Source: Paenibacillus sp. OVF10
Lineage (GTDB): Bacteria; Bacillota; Bacilli; Paenibacillales; Paenibacillaceae
NCBI GenBank assembly: GCA_022836915.1
Contig: CP094668.1
Coordinates: 620,001-684,000 of the forward strand
Direction: 5' to 3'
DNA length: 64,000 nucleotides
Program-made: the position numbers and the translations under genes
Notes under the pieces: generated by a model
What the model saw: the letters and a program-made list of their open reading frames with translations, nothing else
Databases searched by the model: none
What the model was told of the DNA's origin: nothing
Shown here: positions 40,117 through 50,422 of the stretch, one piece after another
How the letters are laid out: every line of letters starts with the position of its first letter
Position numbering within the stretch: position 1 is the stretch's first letter

Positions 40117-41663
40117 ATGAACAACTACATGATTGGGATCGATATTGGTACCACCAGTACCAAATCCGTATTATTTACCGAGCAAGGCTCCGTCGTCAGT
40201 ACCTCAACGCAGGAATACCCTTTGTATACCCCTGCACCCGATGTTGCCGAGCAGGACCCTGAAGAGATTGTGCAAGCAGCCCTCCGCTCTGTCCGAGGAG
40301 TCATGGATCAGAGCGGCGTTGCTACCGAGCAGATCCTGTTTGTATCCTGCAGCTCAGCTATGCATAGTGTCATTGCCATGGGACAGGATAACACACCCTT
40401 AACCCGTTGCATCACCTGGGCGGATAATCGTAGTGCGGCATTTTCTGCCCAGTTGCAAGAGAATGGATTGGGCCATCGCATCTATCTGCGCACAGGTACA
40501 CCGATCCATCCCATGTCACCGCTGACCAAATTAATGTGGTTGCGCCACGATGAACCTAAACTTTTTGAGCGTACCGCCAAATTTATTTCGATTAAAGAAT
40601 ATCTGTTCTTCCGTTTATTCGGACAATATGTCGTCGACCATTCCATCGCTTCCTGCACGGGCTTGCTCAATCTGGAACAACTGGACTGGGACGCAGAAGC
40701 CCTTGAGATTGCAGGCATTACATCCGACCATCTCTCGAAGCTCGTACCCACAACACATATATTAGAAGGAATGAATCAAGAATCGGCTGAAAAAATGGCT
40801 CTCTCCCCTCTACGCCCTTTGTTATTGGCGCAAGTGACGGGGTTTTATCCAATCTCGGCGTAAACGCCATTGAACCTGGTGTTGTCGCAGCAACCATCGG
40901 AACCAGCGGGGCCATTCGTACAGTCGTGGACCGTCCGGTTACCGATCCCAAAGGTCGTACGTTCTGTTACGCCCTTACAGAGAATCTTTGGGTTATTGGT
41001 GGGCCTGTGAATAACGGTGGCATGCTGTTTCGCTGGGTGCGGGATGAATTCGCCGCGTCTGAAGTGGAGACAGCGAAGCGACTTGGCATCAATTCCTATG
41101 ATGTGCTGACCAAAATTGCCGAACGTGTCCGCCCGGGATCGGAAGGACTTCTGTTTCATCCGTACCTTTCGGGCGAACGTGCCCCATTGTGGAATCCGGA
41201 TGCCCGTGGTTCCTTTTTTGGCTTAACACTCCATCATCAGAAAGAGCATATGATCCGTGCTGTTCTGGAAGGGGTTATTTTCAACCTATACACAGTACTG
41301 CTTGCCATGGAAGAACAGATTGGGCATCCTACCTCCATTCAAGCCACCGGTGGGTTTGCTCGTTCCCCTCTCTGGCGCCAGATGATGTCCGATATATTCA
41401 ATCAGGAGGTCGTTGTGCCCGAGAGCTTTGAAAGTTCCTGTCTGGGTGCCGTCGTACTTGGTTTGTACGCTACTGGGCGGATCAAATCGCTTCATGCCGT
41501 TTCTTCCATGGTGGGTACAACGCATCGACATACCCCTGTCAAAGAGAATGCTGTGCTTTACCAAGAGCTGCTGCCCATCTTTATTCGGATCTCTCGCAAA
41601 CTGGAAGAGGAATACGCAGATATCGCTGAATTCCAGCGTAAAATGTCCCTTCCCCGTCTCTAA
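40117..41663 (+). CDS. gntK: gluconokinase, FGGY family, frameshifted
   Basis: Phosphorylates gluconate to 6-phosphogluconate, which enters the pentose phosphate path. IGIDIGTTSTKSVLF is the N-terminal phosphate-binding loop; CITWADNRS and PMSPLTKLMWLR are typical of GntK. One base is missing in CCCC (40805-40808); repair gives STPFVIGASDGVLSNLGVNAIEPGVVAATIGTSGAIR and 515 residues, close to B. subtilis GntK (513). The C-terminal FGGY region (GGFARSPLWRQMMSDIFNQEV) is present. There is no gntZ-type dehydrogenase gene after it. Confidence 0.93.
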
Positions 41664-41700
41664 ATCATCAATCCATAGTTCGTCTCTGCACCAAAAAAGA

Positions 41701-41745
41701 GGTGTCGCCCAAAACCAGAAATCGGTTTTGGGCGACACCCTTTTG
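41701..41745 (+). terminator. terminator of the gnt operon
   Basis: GGTGTCGCCCAAAACC and its exact complement form a 16-bp stem around a 7-base loop, then CTTTTG. An A run precedes it, so it could work in both directions. Confidence 0.88.
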
Positions 41746-41842
41746 CTATACACGCATAATCTATCCTTTGAATTCATATTATAAAATCATATACTTCAAC
41801 CTCCATATTTGATTATCACCTTACCTCTTAATTCCGGATAAT

Positions 41843-42074
41843 TCACATTACATATGTCTTAAAATGAAGTCCTCTTGGTCCATTATTCTTATACATTGCC
41901 ATCACAGAATTACCATCTGCCCAGAAAATACACCACTGATCTTGTTCAATTAAAGGCATGAGTTTACTCCCTCTCCGTCTCTCATCCCGACACTGAATTT
42001 GTCGCTTTCATCATCGCCCCATTGGCAAGAAAAACACGAGAGTGAGAGGTCGCTCTTTTTCCGATCTTGATCAT
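41843..42074 (-). CDS. putative small protein between gntK and dnaA, apparently with two indels
   Basis: An intact 38-codon frame lies at 41843-41959 (MPLIEQDQWCIFWADGNSVMAMYKNNGPRGLHFKTYVM), with GGGAG 7 bases before its ATG. Upstream, a second frame reads SCFSCQWGDDESDKFSVGMRDGEGVNSC and could be its N-terminal part. Adding one base to a T3 run near 41955 and one to an A5 run near 42062 joins everything to an ATG at 42074 and gives 77 residues; the corrected length is an exact multiple of three. The residue mix (Trp, Cys, Asp) looks like a real folded protein. Family unknown. The longer form has no strong ribosome binding site. Confidence 0.4.
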
Positions 42075-42094
42075 GCTCTATTTTCACTTCACGG

Positions 42095-42450
42095 TTATCC
42101 ACAGACAGGTTATTCACAAACGAAGAATACTTTTACACACAATTTGGCATCATTTGACGGATAACCTGTGTATAAAACATTTTTGGTTTTTGGGTCATTC
42201 TGTCGAAAATTAAACAGTTTATAAACAATATATTGTGTTGTGACTAAAAATTATACACAAGTTATTGAATTTGTGGATAAAATCACGCGATACGTTGAAA
42301 TGCGGGGTTTCTTTTGCTATGATTGTATTACTTTTGGATGTGAATATGTGATCTGACCCATAATATTATCAACAGCCTGTGGATAAAGTTGTGAACAATT
42401 TTCCGTTGTTCATACTTTTTTGTTTTCGACCTGCGGGGGTTTGGGGATAA
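42095..42450. promoter_or_regulatory. DnaA box cluster 2, upstream of dnaA
   Basis: Boxes: TTATCCACA (42095-42103), TTATTCACA (42110-42118), TGTGTATAA (42167-42175), TTATACACA (42251-42259), TGTGGATAA (42272-42280 and 42378-42386), plus weaker TGTGAACAA (42390-42398) and TGGGGATAA (42442-42450). The AT-rich stretch 42180-42270 lies inside. The cluster likely serves both origin function and DnaA autoregulation. Confidence 0.9.
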
Positions 42451-42529
42451 ATTCAACAATATATCTCGTATTTCGACACTGCATCATGGCTTAAGCCACA
42501 CTTGGAACATGTAAAAGGAGTGACAGTCT

Positions 42530-43875
42530 GTGGACAGCCATACTTCTGATTTATGGCAGCAAATTTTATCAATCATACAAAACAAACTCAGCAAACCCAG
42601 CTTTGACACCTGGTTCAAAGCAACCAAAGCCACCAAGCTAAATGACCGTTCAATCGTCATTTCCGCACCAACCACGTTTGCCGTCGAATGGCTGGAGAGC
42701 CGTTACACCAAATTGGTTGGCTCGACGGTATACGAGCTGCTTGGCAAGCAAGTCGATGTGAAATTTGTCATTGAAGAGAACAAGCCTGCTGAACCGGACC
42801 CGCAATTGCCGGCACCAACGCCTACAGTTGTACAGGAAGAAGCAGTACTCAGCATGCTGAATCCGAAATATACGTTCGATACATTTGTCATCGGGCCGGG
42901 CAACCGTTTTGCCCATGCCGCATCGCTGGCGGTCGCTGAAGCGCCCGCCAAAGCTTACAACCCGCTCTTTCTGTATGGAGGGTAGGTCTCGGTAAAACTC
43001 ACTTGATGCATGCGATCGGACATTATGTTCTGGAGCATGATCCGGGCAGCAAAGTCGTTTATTTGTCGTCTGAGAAATTCACGAACGAATTCATTAACTC
43101 GATCCGTGACAACCGCGGGGAGAGCTTCCGTAACAAATACCGGAGCGTCGACATTTTGCTCATTGATGATATTCAGTTCTTGGCGGGAAAAGAATCGACA
43201 CAAGAGGAATTTTTCCATACGTTTAATGCGCTGCATGAGGAACGGAAGCAGATCATCATCTCCAGCGACAGACCACCGAAGGAAATTCCGACACTGGAAG
43301 AACGACTTCGTTCTCGCTTTGAATGGGGGTTAATCACGGATATCCAGCCTCCAGATTTGGAGACAAGGATCGCAATTTTGCGGAAAAAGGCACGTGCGGA
43401 AAACTTGGATATTCCGAATGAAGCGATGATGTACATTGCCAACCAGATTGACACCAACATCCGTGAACTGGAAGGCGCCCTGATTCGGGTCGTTGCTTAT
43501 TCTTCACTGACTAATCAAGATGTAACCACTCATCTGGCAGCTGAAGCACTCAAGGATATTATTCCTTCCAGTCGTCCCAAAATGATCACTATTCATGACA
43601 TCCAACAAAAGGTCGGCGAGTATTATAGCCTTAAGCTTGAAGATTTCAAAGCACGGAAACGGACCAAGGCAGTTGCTTTCCCAAGACAGATTGCCATGTA
43701 TCTCTCTCGTGAACTGACAGACTTTTCTCTGCCCAAAATCGGGGAAGCATTCGGAGGACGAGATCACACCACTGTCATACATGCTCACGAAAAAATCTCC
43801 CAAGCGATTAAAAACGATCAGGATCTCTATAAAGTTATCAACAACTTAACCGAAAAAATTAAGAATCCAACCTGA
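42530..43875 (+). CDS. dnaA: chromosomal replication initiator DnaA, frameshifted
   Basis: Starts at GTG (42530) with AAAGGAG upstream. Domain I is [27 protein letters not shown]; domain II is a short Pro/Glu linker; domain III has [28 protein letters not shown] and, after correction, Walker [23 protein letters not shown] is missing from the run at 42980-42982; without repair the protein ends exactly inside Walker A. Walker [15 protein letters not shown] and the domain IV signature [17 protein letters not shown] are intact. Corrected length is 448 residues, normal. Confidence 0.97.
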
Positions 43876-43881
43876 ACAAGT

Positions 43882-43924
43882 CCCAAGCCTATGCACAACG
43901 TATACACATGTGGATAGGCTTGGG
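43882..43924. repeat. perfect 11-bp inverted repeat just after dnaA enclosing DnaA-like boxes
   Basis: CCCAAGCCTAT (43882-43892) and ATAGGCTTGGG (43914-43924) pair over a 21-base loop. The loop and right arm hold GTATACACA and TGTGGATAG, both near-matches to DnaA boxes. No strong T run follows, so as a terminator it would be weak. Confidence 0.7.
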
Positions 43925-43943
43925 TGTACGGGTTTATACCCAC

Positions 43944-43985
43944 TTATCCACATATTCAGTGCCCCTATTACTATTATTACTAAAA
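43944..43985 (+). promoter_or_regulatory. oriC: oriC unwinding element: DnaA box, C-run, DnaA-trios
   Basis: A perfect DnaA box TTATCCACA (43944-43952) is followed by GCCCC and then TAT TAC TAT TAT TAC TAA (43966-43983) and an A-run. This order and spacing match the basal unwinding system of B. subtilis oriC, where DnaA loads from the box onto single strands through repeated trios. The 220-base dnaA-dnaN gap is therefore the most likely site of origin melting. Confidence 0.85.
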
Positions 43986-44095
43986 AGATCTTAAAGATAT
44001 CATCTCCAAAATAGCCATTTCGGAGCTTAGCCTTCGGCCTTTGAAAAACACCTTTTAACACCCCAACACCCAAAAAATCAGCTAGGAGTGAAACC

Positions 44096-45238
44096 ATGAA
44101 AATCAGCATAATGAAAAACTACTTAAACGATTCCATACAGCAAGTATCCAAAGCGATCTCGAGCCGTACAACAATTCCGATTCTGAGCGGTATCAAATTC
44201 GACGTGAATCATCAAGGTGTAACATTGACAGCAAGTGACACCGATATATCCATTCAATCCTTCATCCCGCTTGAAGATGGAGATAAAAGCGTAGTTCAGG
44301 TAGATCAACCCGGCAGTGTAGTTTTGCCAGCCAAGTTTTTTGTGGAGATCATCAAGAAGCTGCCTTCACAGGAAGTGCACATGGAAGTCAAAGAGAATTT
44401 CAACACCTTTATCTCCGCAGGTGCTACCGAAATTCAACTGGTAGGTCTTGATCCAGAAGAATTCCCGGTACTGCCAAGCATCGAAGAAAACCAAACCGTC
44501 TCCATTCCAGGAGATTTGCTGAAAAATATGATCAAACAAACTGTCTTCTCCATTTCCACACATGAGACTACTCCAATCCTGACAGGTGTACTCTGGAGTT
44601 TGGGTGACAACGAATTGAAATTTGTGGCAACAGACCGTCACCGTCTTGCTACTCGATCAGCAATGCTGGATAATGCAGAAGGTATCCGCTTCAACAACGT
44701 AGTTATTTCCGGTAAAACGCTGAACGAGCTCAGCAAAATTGTTCCGGATCAAAATACCCTTGTGGATATCGTTGTTGCAGATAACCAAGTCCTGTTCAAA
44801 ATCGACCGTGTATTGTTCTACTCCCGTATTTTGGACGGAACATACCCGGATACTTCTAGAATTATTCCAACGTCATACAAAACAGAACTTGTTTTAGATA
44901 CAAAAAAATTAAGTGAATCCATTGACCGGGCTTATTTGCTGTCGCGTGAAGAGAAAACAAACATCGTGCGTATGCAAACGATGGATTCGGGATCCGTTGA
45001 AATTTCTTCAAGCTCTTCCGAGCTAGGTAAAGTAAGAGAAGAAATCGAACCTGCCGAGTTTACAGGAGATCCGTTAAAAATCTCGTTCAACTCCAAATAC
45101 ATGCTGGATGTGCTGAAAGTTGTTGAAAGTGAACAGCTGATGATCGCTTTTACAGGAGTCATGAGTCCAATCATCTTGAAACCGCTGGATGACAGTCACA
45201 GCCTTTACGTCATATTGCCATACCGGACGACCAACTAA
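44096..45238 (+). CDS. dnaN: DNA polymerase III sliding clamp (beta subunit)
   Basis: 380 residues, unbroken: MKISIMKNYLNDSIQQVSKAISSRTTIPILSGIKFDVNHQGVTLTASDTDISIQ, the first of three clamp domains, through FVATDRHRLATR to the C-terminal MSPIILKPLDDSHSLYVILPYR. AGGAG precedes the ATG. It encircles DNA and tethers the polymerase. Confidence 0.98.
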   Translation: MKISIMKNYLNDSIQQVSKAISSRTTIPILSGIKFDVNHQGVTLTASDTDISIQSFIPLEDGDKSVVQVDQPGSVVLPAKFFVEIIKKLPSQEVHMEVKENFNTFISAGATEIQLVGLDPEEFPVLPSIEENQTVSIPGDLLKNMIKQTVFSISTHETTPILTGVLWSLGDNELKFVATDRHRLATRSAMLDNAEGIRFNNVVISGKTLNELSKIVPDQNTLVDIVVADNQVLFKIDRVLFYSRILDGTYPDTSRIIPTSYKTELVLDTKKLSESIDRAYLLSREEKTNIVRMQTMDSGSVEISSSSSELGKVREEIEPAEFTGDPLKISFNSKYMLDVLKVVESEQLMIAFTGVMSPIILKPLDDSHSLYVILPYRTTN

Positions 45239-45254
45239 CGAAAGGAAGATCACT

Positions 45255-45470
45255 GTGAACCAAGTTACGATTCGAACGGAATATATCAAGCTTGATCAAT
45301 TTTTGAAACTGGCGGATTGCATCCCAACCGGAGGTATGGCCAAAGCTTTGCTTCAGGAAGGGCTTGTACGTGTGAATAAAGAGCCTGAGGAACGCCGGGG
45401 ACGTAAGTTATACCCTGGGGATATCGTTGAAGTGGACGGAGAAGGCACATTCGAAGTTGCTGCAGAATAA
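45255..45470 (+). CDS. yaaA: S4 domain RNA-binding protein YaaA
   Basis: 71 residues from GTG 45255 (GGAAG upstream): MNQVTIRTEYIKLDQFLKLADCIPTGGMAKALLQEGLVRVNKEPEERRGRKLYPGDIVEVDG. The S4 motif and the position between dnaN and recF match B. subtilis YaaA, a small RNA- or ribosome-binding protein. Confidence 0.93.
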   Translation: MNQVTIRTEYIKLDQFLKLADCIPTGGMAKALLQEGLVRVNKEPEERRGRKLYPGDIVEVDGEGTFEVAAE

Positions 45471-45527
45471 GAAGACCAGTTCGATCCTGCTGCCTCCTGA
45501 CGGACGGGATAAAAGGGAGGTTACCGC

Positions 45528-46638
45528 GTGTTTGTGAACAGCATTGATCTGCAGAATTTCCGCAATTATGAACATCTCAGACTGGACTCTTTTGGTCCCG
45601 TAAACTTGTTGATCGGGCAAAATGCCCAAGGCAAGACAAATCTTGCAGAAGCGATTTTTGTACTTGCACTCACCAAGAGCCACCGTACATCCCGTGACAA
45701 GGAGTTAATCCGTTTCGGTGAGGAACGTGCCAGACTTGCAGCAGAGGTCGACAAAAAGTACGGGGCTGTCAAGCTTGAACTATCTTTGTCGCAACAAGGC
45801 AAAAAAGCAAAGATTAACGGCCTGGAGCAGCGCAAGTTAAGTGATTTTGTCGGAGCGCTCAATGTTGTGATGTTTGCACCGGAGGATCTGGAGATTGTAA
45901 AAGGCACACCGGGGTCCGCCGCCGGTTTCTTGACATGGAGATCGGACAGGTTGCACCAGGTTACCTGTATCACCTGCAGCAATACCAGAAAGTGCTCGTC
46001 CAACGAAACAATTTGCTTAAGCAGTTATGGGGACAAGGGGCATCAGCCCAGACCATGCTTGAGGTGTGGAACGAACAACTGGTTGAGCATGGTGTTAAAA
46101 TCGTCAAAAAAGGAAACAATTCATAAAGAAACTGCAAAAGTGGGCAGAAACGATTCATCAGGGGATCACCGGAGGAGGAGAAGTCTTGCGGCTGGCCTAC
46201 CTTCCTTCCTTCAGCGAAGCCGCTGAGGAAGATGAAGCTGTCTTAATGGACCAATTTATGATAAAATTATCACAAATGAAAGAGCAGGAGATTCGCCGAG
46301 GCACAACCCTTAGTGGGCCGCATCGGGATGACCTGTCCTTTTTCATTAACGATCGGGAAGTACAAACATATGGCTCGCAGGGGCAGCAGCGCACAACGGC
46401 GTTGTCCCTTAAACTTGCGGAAATCGAACTGATTCATGAAGAAATCGGAGAATATCCAGTTCTGTTGCTGGATGATGTTCTGTCCGAGCTGGACCCTTTT
46501 CGCCAGACGCAGCTGATCGAAACGTTCCAGAGCAAGGTGCAAACCTTTATTACGGCTACGGGGATCGAGAGCCTGAACGTTGACAAGCTCAAAGATGCCA
46601 GTATTTATCACGTTCATGCCGGACAGGTTGAACGCTAA
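45528..46638 (+). CDS. recF: DNA replication and repair protein RecF, two frameshifts
   Basis: An SMC-like ATPase that helps load RecA at gaps. Walker [30 protein letters not shown] and the C-terminal signature [21 protein letters not shown] plus Walker [12 protein letters not shown] are visible. Two single bases are missing: in GGGG at 45912-45915 (repair gives [22 protein letters not shown]) and in an A6 run near 46106 (repair gives [39 protein letters not shown]). Corrected length is 370 residues, the family norm. Confidence 0.95.
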
Positions 46639-46651
46639 GGAGTGAGGGCTT

Positions 46652-46900
46652 ATGTACATTCATCTGGGCGGTGAGAAGATCATCCGTTCTTCCGAATTGG
46701 TCGCTATTTTTGATATATCGATTGAAAAATCCTCAAAGATCTCCAAGCAGTATGTCACGCATGCCGAGCAGGAAAAAACAGTGGAACACATCGGCGAAGA
46801 GGAAGCCAAGTCCATTGTGGTGACCAAAAACATTGTGTACTACTCGCCTATTTCCTCAGCCACGCTGAAGAAGCGGGCTCACATTTTTCCGGATCTCTAG
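46652..46900 (+). CDS. remB: RemA/RemB family regulator (DUF370)
   Basis: 82 residues: MYIHLGGEKIIRSSELVAIFDISIEKSSKISKQYV ... IVVTKNIVYYSPISSATLKKRAH. Position between recF and gyrB equals B. subtilis yaaB (remB), a DNA-binding family member linked to biofilm matrix genes. 13 bases after recF. Confidence 0.9.
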   Translation: MYIHLGGEKIIRSSELVAIFDISIEKSSKISKQYVTHAEQEKTVEHIGEEEAKSIVVTKNIVYYSPISSATLKKRAHIFPDL

Positions 46901-47045
46901 CGTTGTGTGGCATAAAAGATGTATCTTTTGCTGCTTGTCTTTAAATTTGGATAGCTGGCTGAAATGAAGGACTTTGCCTATTTCAGCAAACATTATTAGT
47001 TAACGCATATTTACGATATTGAATCTATAGAAGTAGGTGAAAGGC

Positions 47046-48955
<1,910 letters not shown>

Positions 48956-48965
48956 CACATTCGAA

Positions 48966-48993
48966 GAGGCGCCTGAGAGGGCGCCTTTTTTAT
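48966..48993 (+). terminator. terminator of gyrB
   Basis: AGGCGCC and GGCGCCT arms, loop TGAGAG, followed by TTTTTTAT. Confidence 0.9.
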
Positions 48994-49047
48994 ATTAGGG
49001 AAAGTATGAACAGGGAAGGCGAATACTTAGACTTCCTTATCCCTTTG

Positions 49048-49996
49048 TTATCTGCGTATACGTTTTTTGGCAGACGAGGCTTGTGCTTTAGGGGATGTAC
49101 GAGAGCTTTTACCCTTTTTGGAGGGCAAACGACCGTATGCAATCGCATAACGTTTGATCTTCCGGTATGCCTCCTTGTCCGGTAATAAGCCAAAGGCATA
49201 AATGCCTGGCAGTGTGTTGACTTCAAGAATCCAGGGACGCCCTGCTTCGTCTAGCGCAATATCAATACCAATCTCTTTGAGCCTTGGAAATGATGTTTGC
49301 AATTGCACAGCGGTATGAATACCTAAGCGGTACAGTTCAGTGCGAAGTTTTTGAAGCCATCCTGGTGAAGATGGGGAGTACAAGTTCTTCAAACGTGGCC
49401 AATCGTCCACCACCATGAATGTTGGTGATGATTTTGCCCGGCGCAGCAACACGTCCCAGAATACCTGTTGTTTCCCAGTTGTGTTGCAGATTTTTCTGAG
49501 TTAACACACGCAAGTCAAAAGGCAAATCTTCATGCTTCATCAGCGAGATTCCTTGTTGAATGATATAATCACGTTCCTGAATGCGATCATTCAGTGCTCG
49601 TTCGAGTTCGTCCAGGGAATGAAATGATCTCTCCTCTGTACCGTATTGGAGTTGATATGTTGTAGTGAGATAGGTATCTCTGGAGATAACAGCACTTGCT
49701 TCGGGTTCATCATCAGGTACGTTCCGCTCATTGGTTTCTTCCGGAACCTCCGCATCTGTGGTGGAATCTTCGGAATTAACGACAGGTTCGTATAAACGGG
49801 TTGTTTTTACTCGCATAACGCCATTACCGTAAGTACCACGGTCTGGTTTGATATAGTTTGACTCAAATAATTCAGTCATTCGTTCGAGAGTTTGACGGCT
49901 ATATTTTCGGGTCACTGGGATATATTCATTCACAATGCGACTGCGTTGTAACACAGCTGTTTTGGCCCATTTGCTGGAGACGCGTTGGATACCCAA
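49048..49996 (-). CDS. YheC/YheD family ATP-grasp protein, frameshifted
   Basis: Reads toward gyrB on the minus strand, between gyrB and gyrA. Members of this family carry an ATP-grasp fold and in Bacillus are associated with the spore coat. The N-terminus contains FESNYIKPDRGTYGNGVMRV (nucleotide-binding), followed by an acidic insertion (about residues 75-95); the C-terminal half has IGIDIALDEAGRPWILEVNTLPGI, the metal-binding Asp/Glu/Asn motif. The two halves are out of phase by what looks like an extra base at a C run near 49374; removing it gives 315 residues. Start TTG at 49996 is likely. Confidence 0.82.
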
Positions 49997-50422
49997 TATT
50001 CATCAGTCCTTTCATGTTTTGCTCAGTTCTAAAGAGGGACAGACACGGAGAAATCAAAGGACAAGAGACGATTTCAGTGGTATAATAGAGAAATATGGCG
50101 TTTTGTGCGATGAGCTGCACAATTTGCAGTTTGATCGTAGGACGGGAATGGCTTTAGCCTCGGTAGGCACAGTACATATGCCGTTTTTCTAGCATTGTAT
50201 GTGCAATTGGGGAGGAAGGCAGGGCGTATCCCCAGACACGCAGAAGTTCCCGGAAGAAAGGCTATTGCCCAGCGGACGTTTAATTGTGTAACTTTTGTGA
50301 AAGTAATATAATAAAGAGTAGCGTTCTTGCGCGGTTTTAGCCTTGTTAGGCTTTTCACATATAATCAATTTTTTTGTATGACGGAATGGAACGTTTGTTG
50401 AAGGACAAGAAGGAGGTCCAGC
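49997..50422. other. gap upstream of gyrA with promoter-like sequences
   Basis: TATAAT at about 50079-50084 and TATAAT at about 50309-50314 on the plus strand are candidate -10 boxes; the second is about 110 bases before gyrA. Neither has a strong -35. No gene is supported. Confidence 0.45.

Noticed and set aside
37805..41663. gnt operon as a recent mobile-element insertion in the origin
   Set aside because: No integrase, transposase, direct repeats or att-like sites were found at either edge and its base composition looks like its neighbours, so recent transfer is not supported.
42095..42450. CRISPR-like array suggested by the repeated TTATMCACA words upstream of dnaA
   Set aside because: Repeats are only 9 bases, in both orientations and unevenly spaced: they are DnaA boxes. 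No CRISPR array or cas gene is seen anywhere in the window.
42985..43003. Split dnaA as two separate proteins or a programmed frameshift
   Set aside because: The break is within Walker A and the same type of homopolymer loss occurs in about twenty other genes; no slippery site or stimulator structure is evident.
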